Shown: in pieces, positions 15,931 through 23,347 of the stretch
Position numbering within the stretch: the stretch's first letter is position 1
How the letters are laid out: each line of letters opens with the position of its first letter
Source: a virus
Reading direction: 5' to 3' (one strand)
Length of the DNA stretch: 33,708 nucleotides
IMG/VR virus record: IMGVR_UViG_3300020200_000094
Coordinates: 1 to 33,708 of that record
Translations under genes and position numbers: made by a program
The notes under the pieces: generated by a model
Told to the model about the DNA's origin: nothing
Databases searched by the model: none
What the model saw: only the letters and a program-made list of their open reading frames with translations

Positions 15931-16711
15931 TATTTCCCCAGGCTGGACAAATTTTCTTGAACGAGCACCACCCGCATAAAACTGATTTTTTGTGTGGAAA
16001 ATTTCCCGACTTGCAACTTTCATCTATATTCCTTTTTGTTTCTTGTATTGTTTCGATGGTGGCATTGAGGTCTTCTTGCGTGACCCGACGTTTAAATCTA
16101 ACTGGGTCCCTGAGGTATAACAACTCAACATCAATCTCATCAAATTCAATGCCAAGGTGCGACAAAAGCTGGGAATAGGCAATAAGTTGAAAGAATTTCT
16201 CTGGTAAATCGATTTCTCTGGGTGTTTTTCCGGTTTTATAGTCACTAATTGTGACGTTTTTATCACCAATCAAAAGTCTATCAATATAGCCACGCATTTT
16301 AACACCACCAATTTCGCCGGTCACAAAACACTCCATTTTCGATGGGGTAAAAGATGTGGGATTTTCAAACTCCCACAGATGCTCAATGCACCACCAGGCC
16401 GCCCACCTAAACCTATTCAATTCTTTTTCCCCGCGGACAACACTGCCCGTTTTTTCCTCCCACCGAGAATCCCACAACTCCCTGGCGAGTAATTTTGCTT
16501 GCTCCCGTGTGCGTAAATTTGGTGAGAGTTTGTACAGTTTTTCTAAAACATCATGGACGTAATTACCAAGTATTGCCTCCTGTCCGCTTGGGTCTGGAAG
16601 GCCATCAATTTTAGAATATTTAAATTTAAGCGGGCACTGACGAAATGTTCCTATCGATGAGGGCGATAAAAACTCCGGAGCAACAAGTTCCCTATTCTTC
16701 GGATGGCTCAT
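15911..16711 (-). CDS. Cas4/RecB-like PD-(D/E)XK nuclease with four-cysteine cluster
   Basis: A 266-residue nuclease starting at ATG 16711 (GGTGGGG upstream, inside the preceding gene's end). Motifs in order: SPSSIGTFRQCPLKFKY (SxxxxxxxCPxxf, first Cys at 26), ILGNYVHDVLE (active-site His), GYIDRLL and TISDYKTGK (the D...DxK core), FQLIAYSQLL (QxxxY motif), and a C-terminal CGWCSFKKICPAW (Cys 246, 249, 255). The four cysteines match the iron-sulfur cluster of Cas4 and AddB-type nucleases. It probably resects DNA ends to give the 3' single strands used by the adjacent annealing protein. No cas gene lies nearby. Confidence 0.9.
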   Translation of the reverse strand: MSHPKNRELVAPEFLSPSSIGTFRQCPLKFKYSKIDGLPDPSGQEAILGNYVHDVLEKLYKLSPNLRTREQAKLLARELWDSRWEEKTGSVVRGEKELNRFRWAAWWCIEHLWEFENPTSFTPSKMECFVTGEIGGVKMRGYIDRLLIGDKNVTISDYKTGKTPREIDLPEKFFQLIAYSQLLSHLGIEFDEIDVELLYLRDPVRFKRRVTQEDLNATIETIQETKRNIDESCKSGNFPHKKSVLCGWCSFKKICPAWGNNERQIN

Positions 16712-17417
16712 TAATATACACCCCACCAAACTTTATTCGCAATACTTCCGTAATCAAAGATTGTAGGTCTTCAATCGTTGCGGTTTCCTTTTTGGGTTTT
16801 GGTTTCCCGCCAGAAGTGGTTTCCCAAAATTGATTTAGTTCTACTTTTTGTTCTTTGGTCAAAGATTTTGTTACTTCAACAAAATACTCCCACTTTTCGT
16901 CGACTTCAGCTTTGGGTTGTTGTTTTTTTTCTACATTGAGTTCCTCGTCTTGCGTGAGCGCCATTGCTTCTTCTGCGTCGATTGCGTCGGCAGAACGAGA
17001 CAAATACAGACCGACACCCAATTGTTGGGCTGCCTTTTTTAGGGCGTCAGACACTGCCATCTTAAAAGAATTACCGAGGTCGACCGGCTTTCCCGTTGAT
17101 TTAATTCTTTTAATACTTGTTCCACCAACACCATGCTTAACGACATGCTTGCCCGCTATGTCGGCGGAAAGATTTATGTGCGCAATAATTTCATCTGGTT
17201 CATGCGTGTCACGTTCAAGACGAATAACCTCAAACGACCATGAATCAATCCCAAGAACCTTATTCAAACGATTAATTACTTCGCTTACGGGAATAAAACG
17301 AAGATTGACACCAGAAACGGTCATCATTTTTTCCATTTCTTCCGGAAATTGTGCGTAAAGTGCGCGGGTGATTCCGTTAAGGTCTTTATTAATTTGTGTT
17401 TCCAATAGTTCAGTCAT
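16692..17417 (-). CDS. Rad52/Sak-like single-strand annealing protein
   Basis: A 241-residue protein. The N-terminal 150 residues fit the Rad52/Rad22 annealing fold: LRFIPVSEVINRLNKVLG, an IAHINLSADIAGKHVVKHG strand pair, and the diagnostic NSFKMAVSDALKKAAQQLGV followed by GLYL. The C-terminal third is charged and probably disordered, ending in a short helix. It should bind and anneal single-stranded DNA in phage recombination, and it overlaps the nuclease gene by 20 bases, forming a typical exonuclease/annealase pair. The start ATG 17417 has only a distant AAAGG. Confidence 0.9.
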   Translation of the reverse strand: MTELLETQINKDLNGITRALYAQFPEEMEKMMTVSGVNLRFIPVSEVINRLNKVLGIDSWSFEVIRLERDTHEPDEIIAHINLSADIAGKHVVKHGVGGTSIKRIKSTGKPVDLGNSFKMAVSDALKKAAQQLGVGLYLSRSADAIDAEEAMALTQDEELNVEKKQQPKAEVDEKWEYFVEVTKSLTKEQKVELNQFWETTSGGKPKPKKETATIEDLQSLITEVLRIKFGGVYINEPSEE

Positions 17418-17423
17418 AATAAT

Positions 17424-17915
17424 TTAATCTTTAACCTTTCTTACGATGATGCTAGTCTTCAGCTCGCCGACGTCGCAATAGCTATCCGGGTTAATTCCAA
17501 TTTTGTTTAATTCTTTAATTCTCCAATATGATGGAGCACAATAGGTGAGCAAATCAACCGCTATTTCGCGAGGCGTTTTAATCACCTCACCGGTGTCCAT
17601 ATCAATGGACATCTGAACAAGCCTGTCGGCGACGGCATTACCAAGAGATTTGTGGTCCCACCCCTTTCTGTCGTAGCCTGATTTTTTTTCAATCTCAATG
17701 CCGGACGGAAGAATAACACTTTCGTTTTCGCCAAGAACCTCAATCATTGCATGTGAAAATGTTTCATAAATAAAAGCAAAATCGCGTTTTACGAAATTTA
17801 TTTCAGCAAGATATTCACACGCCTGCATTACGTCTGGGGCAGATTTTACATATTCGCGGATTTCCAAATCAAGCTCAGTAATCATTTGTTTGATTGTGTT
17901 TATTTTATCTATCAT
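17424..17915 (-). CDS. Unknown protein co-transcribed with the annealing protein
   Basis: A 163-residue protein with AAAGGAAAAAAA before ATG 17915, lying six bases upstream of the annealing gene. It begins with a helix (TIKQMITELDLEIREYVK), then FAFIYETFSHAMIEVLGE, an ESVILPSGIEIEKKSGYDRK segment and a C-terminal YCAPSYWRIKELNKIGIN. The mid-region (SGYDRKGWDHKSLGNAVADR) recurs in my memory of phage recombination blocks, but I cannot name the family or a function. The spacing suggests an accessory factor for the Sak/Cas4-like pair. Confidence 0.8.
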   Translation of the reverse strand: MIDKINTIKQMITELDLEIREYVKSAPDVMQACEYLAEINFVKRDFAFIYETFSHAMIEVLGENESVILPSGIEIEKKSGYDRKGWDHKSLGNAVADRLVQMSIDMDTGEVIKTPREIAVDLLTYCAPSYWRIKELNKIGINPDSYCDVGELKTSIIVRKVKD

Positions 17916-17950
17916 TTTTTTTCCTTTTACAATAATAGGTGCGGTAAGCG

Positions 17951-19267
17951 TTAGATGAGTATAGTCGCCCTTCTTCTTTGGGGCAATCCCAATCCAGTTA
18001 AATACGTATAGGCACCAACCGCGGAGTCAATTTGGTCGTCGTGTGAAGCAGCTTCGGGGAAAGATGAAAACTCATCAAGCCACGCAGTGAGCCACGGCAT
18101 TCGCACGACTCGAACATTACCATTTGCCACGGCAGCAGCAAACGGTCTGGCTCTTGTCTCTTTGTCGCCCGTTGACCGCAAAGAACTGAAGCTATACCCA
18201 GACAGAACATACCTGGCGTATTGGTCGACCAGGGCTTTTCCGCTCGAGCCTGGCTCCTGTTCCATCACAATAGAAACACCATGCCCGTCTTCGAGCGCTG
18301 TTTGGGCAATCAATTTTTCAACCTTTTCGCCCCTCGCCCGTAGTTTTTTGACATCCAAAACATAAGCAATTCCTTCGTTTAACAACATCAACGTGCCAAC
18401 GGTCCAGTCTGGGTCTGTATTGGAATGCGAAACTTCGGTTGCGGCGAGGTCCCAAAATCTAACGACCCTTGCCGACGAATTAATTAACGGTATTTCGTTC
18501 TGGTCGATTATTACAAAAGAGGTCCTATCGAACAACGACCCCAGAGTGGTCGACCACCAATCGCCCTCCTCCAATCTTCTTCTTTCCAGCGGGTCCAGAG
18601 CGGAAAGTGATTGCCTATACGAATCGGCATCGATTCCTGGGTTGTCCTTAAGCCTGGATGGAACGAAAATTCTCCCCTCCGATTTCCCCTCGACGATAAA
18701 ACGCTGTCGCACCCAGTTCGGGGCAGGGTTTGACGCACACCTCATTCTTAGGGGAATTTGAGATATTGGCCCTGAAGCTGGGCGGCGCAGACGGGAGAAC
18801 AGGTATCTATAGTCCGATTCTCGAATTTCAGTAACTTCGTCTATTCCTATAAATTGGAATTCCGAACCCTTATACCTTAAATAATCGTTTGCGTTATTTA
18901 AATAACCAAAAGAAATTCTTGCCCCAGACGGAAACGTTGCAATAAAGGAGTTGGAGTTCCAATGAACATCTTCATGTTTGGATATCCATGATTTAAATCG
19001 GTCCATCAAGGCACCGGGAAGAGAAAGGTCAGCAAATGTCCTTCTGAAAAGAATTGCCGAGTAGCCAGGGACATCAACATATTGCAAAGCAGCCATAAGA
19101 AGCGCCGACGATTTGCCGCCACCTGCGGCACCACCAAAAAGAGCCTCTATTGAGTACGTTCTTAAAAATACTTTTTGATTTATTGACGGCTCTTCGGGGC
19201 AAAACGACGGCATTTTTGGTTGAAGATAATCAAGAACCTTGACCCAGTCTTGTTTTTCTGACGCCAT
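17951..19267 (-). CDS. terL: Terminase large subunit
   Basis: A 438-residue packaging motor. The ATPase has Walker A GGAAGGGKSS (residues 45-54), an arginine-rich FRRTF (74-78) and Walker B FIGIDEV (139-145). The RNase H-like nuclease carries FWDLAATE (Asp273), IVMEQEPG (Glu337) and SHDDQIDSAVGAY (Asp410/411, Asp414). All catalytic positions are intact. AGGAAG precedes ATG 19267. It is the first gene leftward from the divergent promoter region, while the portal lies on the other strand. No small terminase was found in the window. The downstream genes are for recombination, not the head. Confidence 0.97.
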   Translation of the reverse strand: MASEKQDWVKVLDYLQPKMPSFCPEEPSINQKVFLRTYSIEALFGGAAGGGKSSALLMAALQYVDVPGYSAILFRRTFADLSLPGALMDRFKSWISKHEDVHWNSNSFIATFPSGARISFGYLNNANDYLRYKGSEFQFIGIDEVTEIRESDYRYLFSRLRRPASGPISQIPLRMRCASNPAPNWVRQRFIVEGKSEGRIFVPSRLKDNPGIDADSYRQSLSALDPLERRRLEEGDWWSTTLGSLFDRTSFVIIDQNEIPLINSSARVVRFWDLAATEVSHSNTDPDWTVGTLMLLNEGIAYVLDVKKLRARGEKVEKLIAQTALEDGHGVSIVMEQEPGSSGKALVDQYARYVLSGYSFSSLRSTGDKETRARPFAAAVANGNVRVVRMPWLTAWLDEFSSFPEAASHDDQIDSAVGAYTYLTGLGLPQRRRATILI

Positions 19268-19316
19268 AAATATCTTCCTAATAAAACCACAACTCTTGAT
19301 AATCTACCCAACGCAA

Positions 19317-19345
19317 TTTATGCGCTACTGTATGTTATATGCCAA
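19317..19345 (-). promoter_or_regulatory. Candidate leftward promoter for terL in the divergent intergenic region
   Basis: The 71-base divergent gap (19268-19338) must supply starts for both directions. On the minus strand TTGGCA (19345-19340) and CATAAA (19322-19317) are spaced 17 bases, a fair sigma-70-like promoter with the start near 19310. For the plus strand TTGATA (19296-19301) has only weak -10 candidates (TATGCG at 17 bases). Host promoter rules are unknown, so treat this as a candidate. Confidence 0.35.
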
Positions 19346-19539
19346 AATTTACCCAAAATTGGAAGAAGTTTGTTTTTTGGCTCAAAAGCAAAACAAATCG
19401 CAGCACCTTCGCCAACTTATTAATGGTTTCATTTATAATATTTACAAGCATAGGTGCTGGGTTAATACTTCCCCCGGCTGGTCTTGTGGTCGCAGGTATT
19501 ACATGTGGAATTTACGGCTTTTTACTAGGTTCGGAATAA
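19339..19539 (+). CDS. Small two-helix membrane protein
   Basis: A 66-residue protein with a basic N-terminus (PKFTQNWKKFVFWLKSKTNR) and two adjacent hydrophobic segments (about residues 26-44 and 46-63, the second reading GLVVAGITCGIYGFLL) joined by a Pro-Pro turn. It is the first gene rightward from the divergent region, 11 bases before the portal. No ribosome site is visible, so it may be leaderless or read weakly. Two short helices and a basic end recall holin-like or small phage membrane proteins, but no lysis gene is near. I do not recognise the family. Confidence 0.6.
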   Translation: MPKFTQNWKKFVFWLKSKTNRSTFANLLMVSFIIFTSIGAGLILPPAGLVVAGITCGIYGFLLGSE

Positions 19540-19550
19540 AAAAATAATTT

Positions 19551-21605
19551 ATGGCTTGGAACAATTCTTCTAATAAATCGATGCGCTCAGAGCAAAAAAA
19601 ATCTCTTGGTTACGGTTTGCCGATATCGGCAAATCCGTCATTTACGGACAAACCATATAAAGATGGCTGGGACATCGAGCGTGCCTATCGCGAAGGGATG
19701 TCAAAAATTACCTGGGTGAATAGGTGTATTGAAGCAATTGCCAGCAACCAGGCATACCTGCCAATGATGCTTAGAAAGAATAATGACAAAAATGGAGAAA
19801 AAATAAAAGGTAAAGAAGCTGAGCGGTCCGTAATTTTGGAACTGCTTAACAATAAAGCAAATATTGGCGAAAATTCTTATGTTTTCAGATACAGACTCTC
19901 GGCGCAACTTTTATTAGGAACCAGGGGCGCATTTATTGAAAAAATACGCGGCAGAGATGGTGGAATTACGGCATTGAGTCTCCTGCCGCCCCAATCTACT
20001 GCGCCGATTCCCCACCCGAAAAAATTTGTTTCCGGATACGAAGTCATGATGCCATACGGCGAAAAAACAATTTTAAAACCAGAAGATGTTTGCTGGGTAA
20101 GAAGACCTCATCCCCTTGACCCCTATCTTTCCCTAACACCGCTTGAGGCGGCCGGTGTGGCAATAGAAATTGAAAACTTAGCAAAAATCTATAATCGGAA
20201 TTATCTCCTAAATGACGGGAGACCGGGCGGATTGCTTGTTGTTCGCGGTGAAATTGGCGAAGATGATAAGGATGAGCTAAGGAGCAGGTTTAGGGGCAAT
20301 ATTTCCAAAACAGGGCAAACAACCGTTATATCTTCCGATGAGGGCGTTGATTTTGTTGATACATCGGCATCGCCACGGGATGCCGCCTACACGCAGATGA
20401 GACAGATAACGAAAGAAGAGATACTTTCTGCGTTTGGTGTGCCGGAATCGGTCATTGGAAATGCTGCTGGTCGAACATTTTCCAATGCGGCAGAAGAAGT
20501 CCGTGTGTTTTGGGTTGAAACAATGAGGCCACATCTAGAGGTACTTGCACGAGCCCTTGACGAACTTGACGAAAAATTTTATATTGATTTTGATACGTCA
20601 GAAGTTCCAATTCTTATGCTCTACAAACAAGAGCGCGAAAGATATTTAATGCAGGAACTACAAGCGGGATTGATTAGCGTAAACGAATACAGGTTTGGCT
20701 CGGCAAGAAAAGAAGTTGAATCAGAACTGGCAGATTCATTGTTGATGAATCCAAACCTTATACCAATTGCAAACACCAAAAAGAAAATGGAAGAAGGCGC
20801 AGCTCAGGTTCCTGGGGCGCCGGGTGGAATGCCGGGTATGCCTCCAATGCCTGGGGCGCCGGGTGCTATGCCGGGAATGCCACCAATGCCCGGAGCGGAA
20901 CAACCACCGCTCGACCCGAACACAATGCAAGGCGCGATGGCCGAGGCAGCAACCGGCGGAGAACTCGCACAAAGCCCACTTCCACCAGAAGCCACCACCG
21001 GAACACCGGCACCAACAGGAATCGTTACGGCATCGGATTCTAGAATTCAAACAAAATCAGAAGAAAACAATTCTCAGTTTGATGTTGAAAGATGGTCAGA
21101 GATACTTTCGCGCGGAATTGAAAGAGTTATTGAACGTCAACAACGGGTTGTTCTTGAAAAAATAGGTGGAGCAAAATCCAAAAAAGCGCTTACGGCCGGA
21201 ACGCTAGATATTGATTCAATTATCTCGACCGAAATTTGGAATAAACAAATGGACGACGATATAAAACCCGTTATCTCAGCGATAATCAATGACTCCATAG
21301 CCAATAAACAGGCCACCTATGAATTAAAGGGCATCAAATCAAAACAAATTCAACCCCTTGAAGTTGTTAAAGCGATTGATTCACGCATGCTGAACATTAA
21401 AAAGATAAATAAAAACGCGCATTCCGAAATAGCTTCTTTGATGATGAAATCTTTCAAAATTCAGAGTGAAGAAGAACGATTTACGTCATTCCGACAAGAT
21501 GTTGTTGAAATGTATGCAAATCTTTTAGCCAAAGAACATATCGATACGGCAGAAACAAACGCTGTATCAGCATGGAACTTTGGGCAAGGAAATCTATTTC
21601 TTTAA
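19551..21605 (+). CDS. Portal protein (HK97 family) with extended C-terminus
   Basis: A 684-residue protein. The N-terminal 420 residues follow the phage portal pattern: WVNRCIEAIASNQAYLPMML, LLLGTRGAFIEKIRGRDGG, SLLPPQSTAPIPHP, a long region with YNRNYLLNDGRPGG, then EEILSAFGVPESVIGNAAGR (typical 'i...fgVPp..lg' block). Residues about 421-445 are Pro/Gly/Met-rich repeats, and about 150 further residues form helical charged segments ending WNFGQGNLFL. It is the dodecameric DNA gate at one capsid vertex, and the starting point for head assembly. The extension is unusual in length and might contact internal proteins. No clear ribosome site precedes ATG 19551. Confidence 0.95.
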   Translation: MAWNNSSNKSMRSEQKKSLGYGLPISANPSFTDKPYKDGWDIERAYREGMSKITWVNRCIEAIASNQAYLPMMLRKNNDKNGEKIKGKEAERSVILELLNNKANIGENSYVFRYRLSAQLLLGTRGAFIEKIRGRDGGITALSLLPPQSTAPIPHPKKFVSGYEVMMPYGEKTILKPEDVCWVRRPHPLDPYLSLTPLEAAGVAIEIENLAKIYNRNYLLNDGRPGGLLVVRGEIGEDDKDELRSRFRGNISKTGQTTVISSDEGVDFVDTSASPRDAAYTQMRQITKEEILSAFGVPESVIGNAAGRTFSNAAEEVRVFWVETMRPHLEVLARALDELDEKFYIDFDTSEVPILMLYKQERERYLMQELQAGLISVNEYRFGSARKEVESELADSLLMNPNLIPIANTKKKMEEGAAQVPGAPGGMPGMPPMPGAPGAMPGMPPMPGAEQPPLDPNTMQGAMAEAATGGELAQSPLPPEATTGTPAPTGIVTASDSRIQTKSEENNSQFDVERWSEILSRGIERVIERQQRVVLEKIGGAKSKKALTAGTLDIDSIISTEIWNKQMDDDIKPVISAIINDSIANKQATYELKGIKSKQIQPLEVVKAIDSRMLNIKKINKNAHSEIASLMMKSFKIQSEEERFTSFRQDVVEMYANLLAKEHIDTAETNAVSAWNFGQGNLFL
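20811..20898 (+). repeat. 39-base tandem repeat coding for a Pro/Gly/Met linker in the portal
   Basis: Two near-identical 39-base units begin at 20811 and 20850, with a partial third. They encode PGAPGGMPGMPPM-type units. The few base differences between copies are mostly synonymous, consistent with a recent slippage duplication under mild constraint. The repeat lies between the portal core and its C-terminal extension and is probably a flexible linker. Confidence 0.85.
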
Positions 21606-21700
21606 ATAGTTTCTGTAATTTGGACAGCAAATTTGGAATAGTTGCAACAGTGGGTTCCGTCTTCACTTATTATCTCTAGGTACCGAAATGAAAGAGCGCT

Positions 21701-23347
21701 ATGCCTAACGAGCTTTTTGAATATAAAACAAGCGGTCTCAATACCGCTGGCACCCGAGGCGGCTCCATAAACCTAGACGAAGCACAGGGAATCGTTGAGT
21801 GTTTTGTGGCTGGAATAGGGAATAAAGATTCAGTCGGCGATATTGTTGCCTCGGGCGCCTTCACAAAAAGTTTGATGCGAAGAAAACCGAGGGTCGTGTG
21901 GGGCCATTCCTGGAATGACCCGATTGGTAAAGTGCTTGAAATATACGAAGTTCCAACTACCGACCCACGTCTTCCAATAAAAATGAAGATGGCCGGAATA
22001 GGTGGATTATTTGCACGCGTTCAATTTAATCTGAATTCAGAAAAAGGCAAAGAAGCTTTTGCAAATGTTGTATTTTTTGGAGAAGAGCAAGAATGGTCAA
22101 TTGGATATAAAACACTTCGTGCTCAATTCGACCAAAAATCTCAAGCAAATGTTATATATGAGCTTGAATTATATGAAGTTTCTCCAGTTCTGCATGGGGC
22201 AAATCAACTAACAGGAACTATTTCTATAAAAACAGACGCATTAGATTCCGAAGAAATACTTGAAATTTCGCAATCCGACAAAGACGAATTGCAAAAACAG
22301 CTATCGAAGATTTACGGTCCAAAAGCAATGATTATTCGGGCTGACCAAAATAATGTTGTGTTTTCGAAACCCGGCGACGATGGTCAATCAGAAAAGATGC
22401 AGTGCGGTTGGAGCAGAAGCAGCTCGGGCTTTATGTTTGGTACGCCGGAAAGAGTACAAATCCCGGTTGCCGCTCCCGTGGTTTCCCTTCCGTCAGCACC
22501 AGCCAATCCTTCGATGATTGTTGATAATCCGACTCCATATACACATCATCCGAATAGGGTTGTAGTGAGACCCCAGCAAATGCCCGCAATTCCCGTTGCT
22601 GTTAAACCAAACCCAATTGGACCAGGAACCGTGATGGTTCCCCTTCCCCCTATCAAATATGAAAATGACAGCAAACCAGTAGATAAAGACAACCTAATCC
22701 AAGAGGAAGCAGACCTTAGGGATGCGCTTCTCAAAATAGTCAAACGTCATGGCAAATTTAATCAAGACAGCACAGGGGTTTGGGCTGGCTACACACCTCC
22801 GCAAAATAATTCAGTTGCTGGAATTGGGGTAAAGTGTGCAAATTGCGTCCTATATCAAGGCGGTTCATCGTGCAAAATAATTGACGTTCCGGTGCACCCT
22901 GAAGGAAAATGTAGATTTGCGATTATTCCCGAGGGTGTCGTCAAGGGTAGCTATGCGACTCAAAAATCCATAGACGACATGGAAGCAAAAGAACAAGAAG
23001 ACTACATTCTTGAATTAGAAGCAAAATATCCCGGGGAACTTCTTCTCGCTGCCCTCAGGGGTGCCATTGGGCGTTTTCGAAAAAGAAGAAAGAAAAGAAG
23101 GTTCAAGGACCTTTCGGAATTCGATGAAAACGAAATTGATGAAAAAGGATATTGCATAAGCATTTCACCAAGCGATGCGTTTGGTGTAAAAAATCTTCTG
23201 GACCCAATATTTGATTATTATGGCGCTGAGTCATTTGTTGATATTCAAGGAATTGTTGTTAAATCGGGAATTAGTTACGACCTAATTGAGGCAGTTGACA
23301 ACGCTCTCGACAATTACGATATAAAAAAAAAGTCCAAGATGAAATAG
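21701..23347 (+). CDS. HK97-type prohead protease with C-terminal 4-Cys domain; reading frame leads into the polyprotein by -1 frameshift
   Basis: A 548-residue unshifted product. Residues 1-180 match the HK97/U35 prohead protease: GIVECFVAGIGNKDSVGD, VVWGHSWNDPIGK (catalytic His69), EEQEWSIGYKT (catalytic Ser133) and ELYEVSPVLHGAN. It normally cleaves scaffold, delta domain and other capsid-internal proteins. Residues 181-370 include a Pro-rich linker and an RSSSG (239-243) resembling the downstream motif. Residues 379-404 carry C-x2-C-x8-C-x12-C, like a small iron-sulfur or zinc site. A basic patch RKRRKKRRF (about 460-468) follows, then a compact domain. The last codons contain A AAA AAA (23323-23329), then TAG. 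Length far exceeds the usual ~200 residues. Confidence 0.92.
   Translation: MPNELFEYKTSGLNTAGTRGGSINLDEAQGIVECFVAGIGNKDSVGDIVASGAFTKSLMRRKPRVVWGHSWNDPIGKVLEIYEVPTTDPRLPIKMKMAGIGGLFARVQFNLNSEKGKEAFANVVFFGEEQEWSIGYKTLRAQFDQKSQANVIYELELYEVSPVLHGANQLTGTISIKTDALDSEEILEISQSDKDELQKQLSKIYGPKAMIIRADQNNVVFSKPGDDGQSEKMQCGWSRSSSGFMFGTPERVQIPVAAPVVSLPSAPANPSMIVDNPTPYTHHPNRVVVRPQQMPAIPVAVKPNPIGPGTVMVPLPPIKYENDSKPVDKDNLIQEEADLRDALLKIVKRHGKFNQDSTGVWAGYTPPQNNSVAGIGVKCANCVLYQGGSSCKIIDVPVHPEGKCRFAIIPEGVVKGSYATQKSIDDMEAKEQEDYILELEAKYPGELLLAALRGAIGRFRKRRKKRRFKDLSEFDENEIDEKGYCISISPSDAFGVKNLLDPIFDYYGAESFVDIQGIVVKSGISYDLIEAVDNALDNYDIKKKSKMK
23323..23329 (+). other. In-phase A AAA AAA slippery heptamer (predicted -1 frameshift site)
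   Basis: The codons are GAT ATA AAA AAA AAG TCC, so A AAA AAA is in the classic X XXY YYZ phase inside a run of nine A. A -1 slip joins the protease to the next frame as ...DIKKKVQDEIEV. A small stem-loop (GAGGT, AAAAA, ACCTC; 23347-23361) lies 17 bases downstream. The new frame has stops at 23287 and 23296 and no ATG/GTG/TTG until 23509, so it needs a slip. A real insertion or deletion in the A run is the alternative. Confidence 0.75.

Noticed and set aside
15911-16711. Cas4-like nuclease as evidence for a CRISPR system
   Set aside because: No repeat-spacer array or other cas gene is present; the neighbours are phage recombination genes, so it is a phage exonuclease.
20736-21050. Minus-strand frames rich in Trp/Arg/Gly opposite the portal repeat
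   Set aside because: They arise from the Pro/Gly/Met repeat of the portal read backwards; no independent support.
21606-21700. Possible small gene or leader peptide between portal and protease
   Set aside because: Only very short frames exist (for example ATG at 21688 with six codons), and the 95-base gap shows no convincing promoter or terminator.
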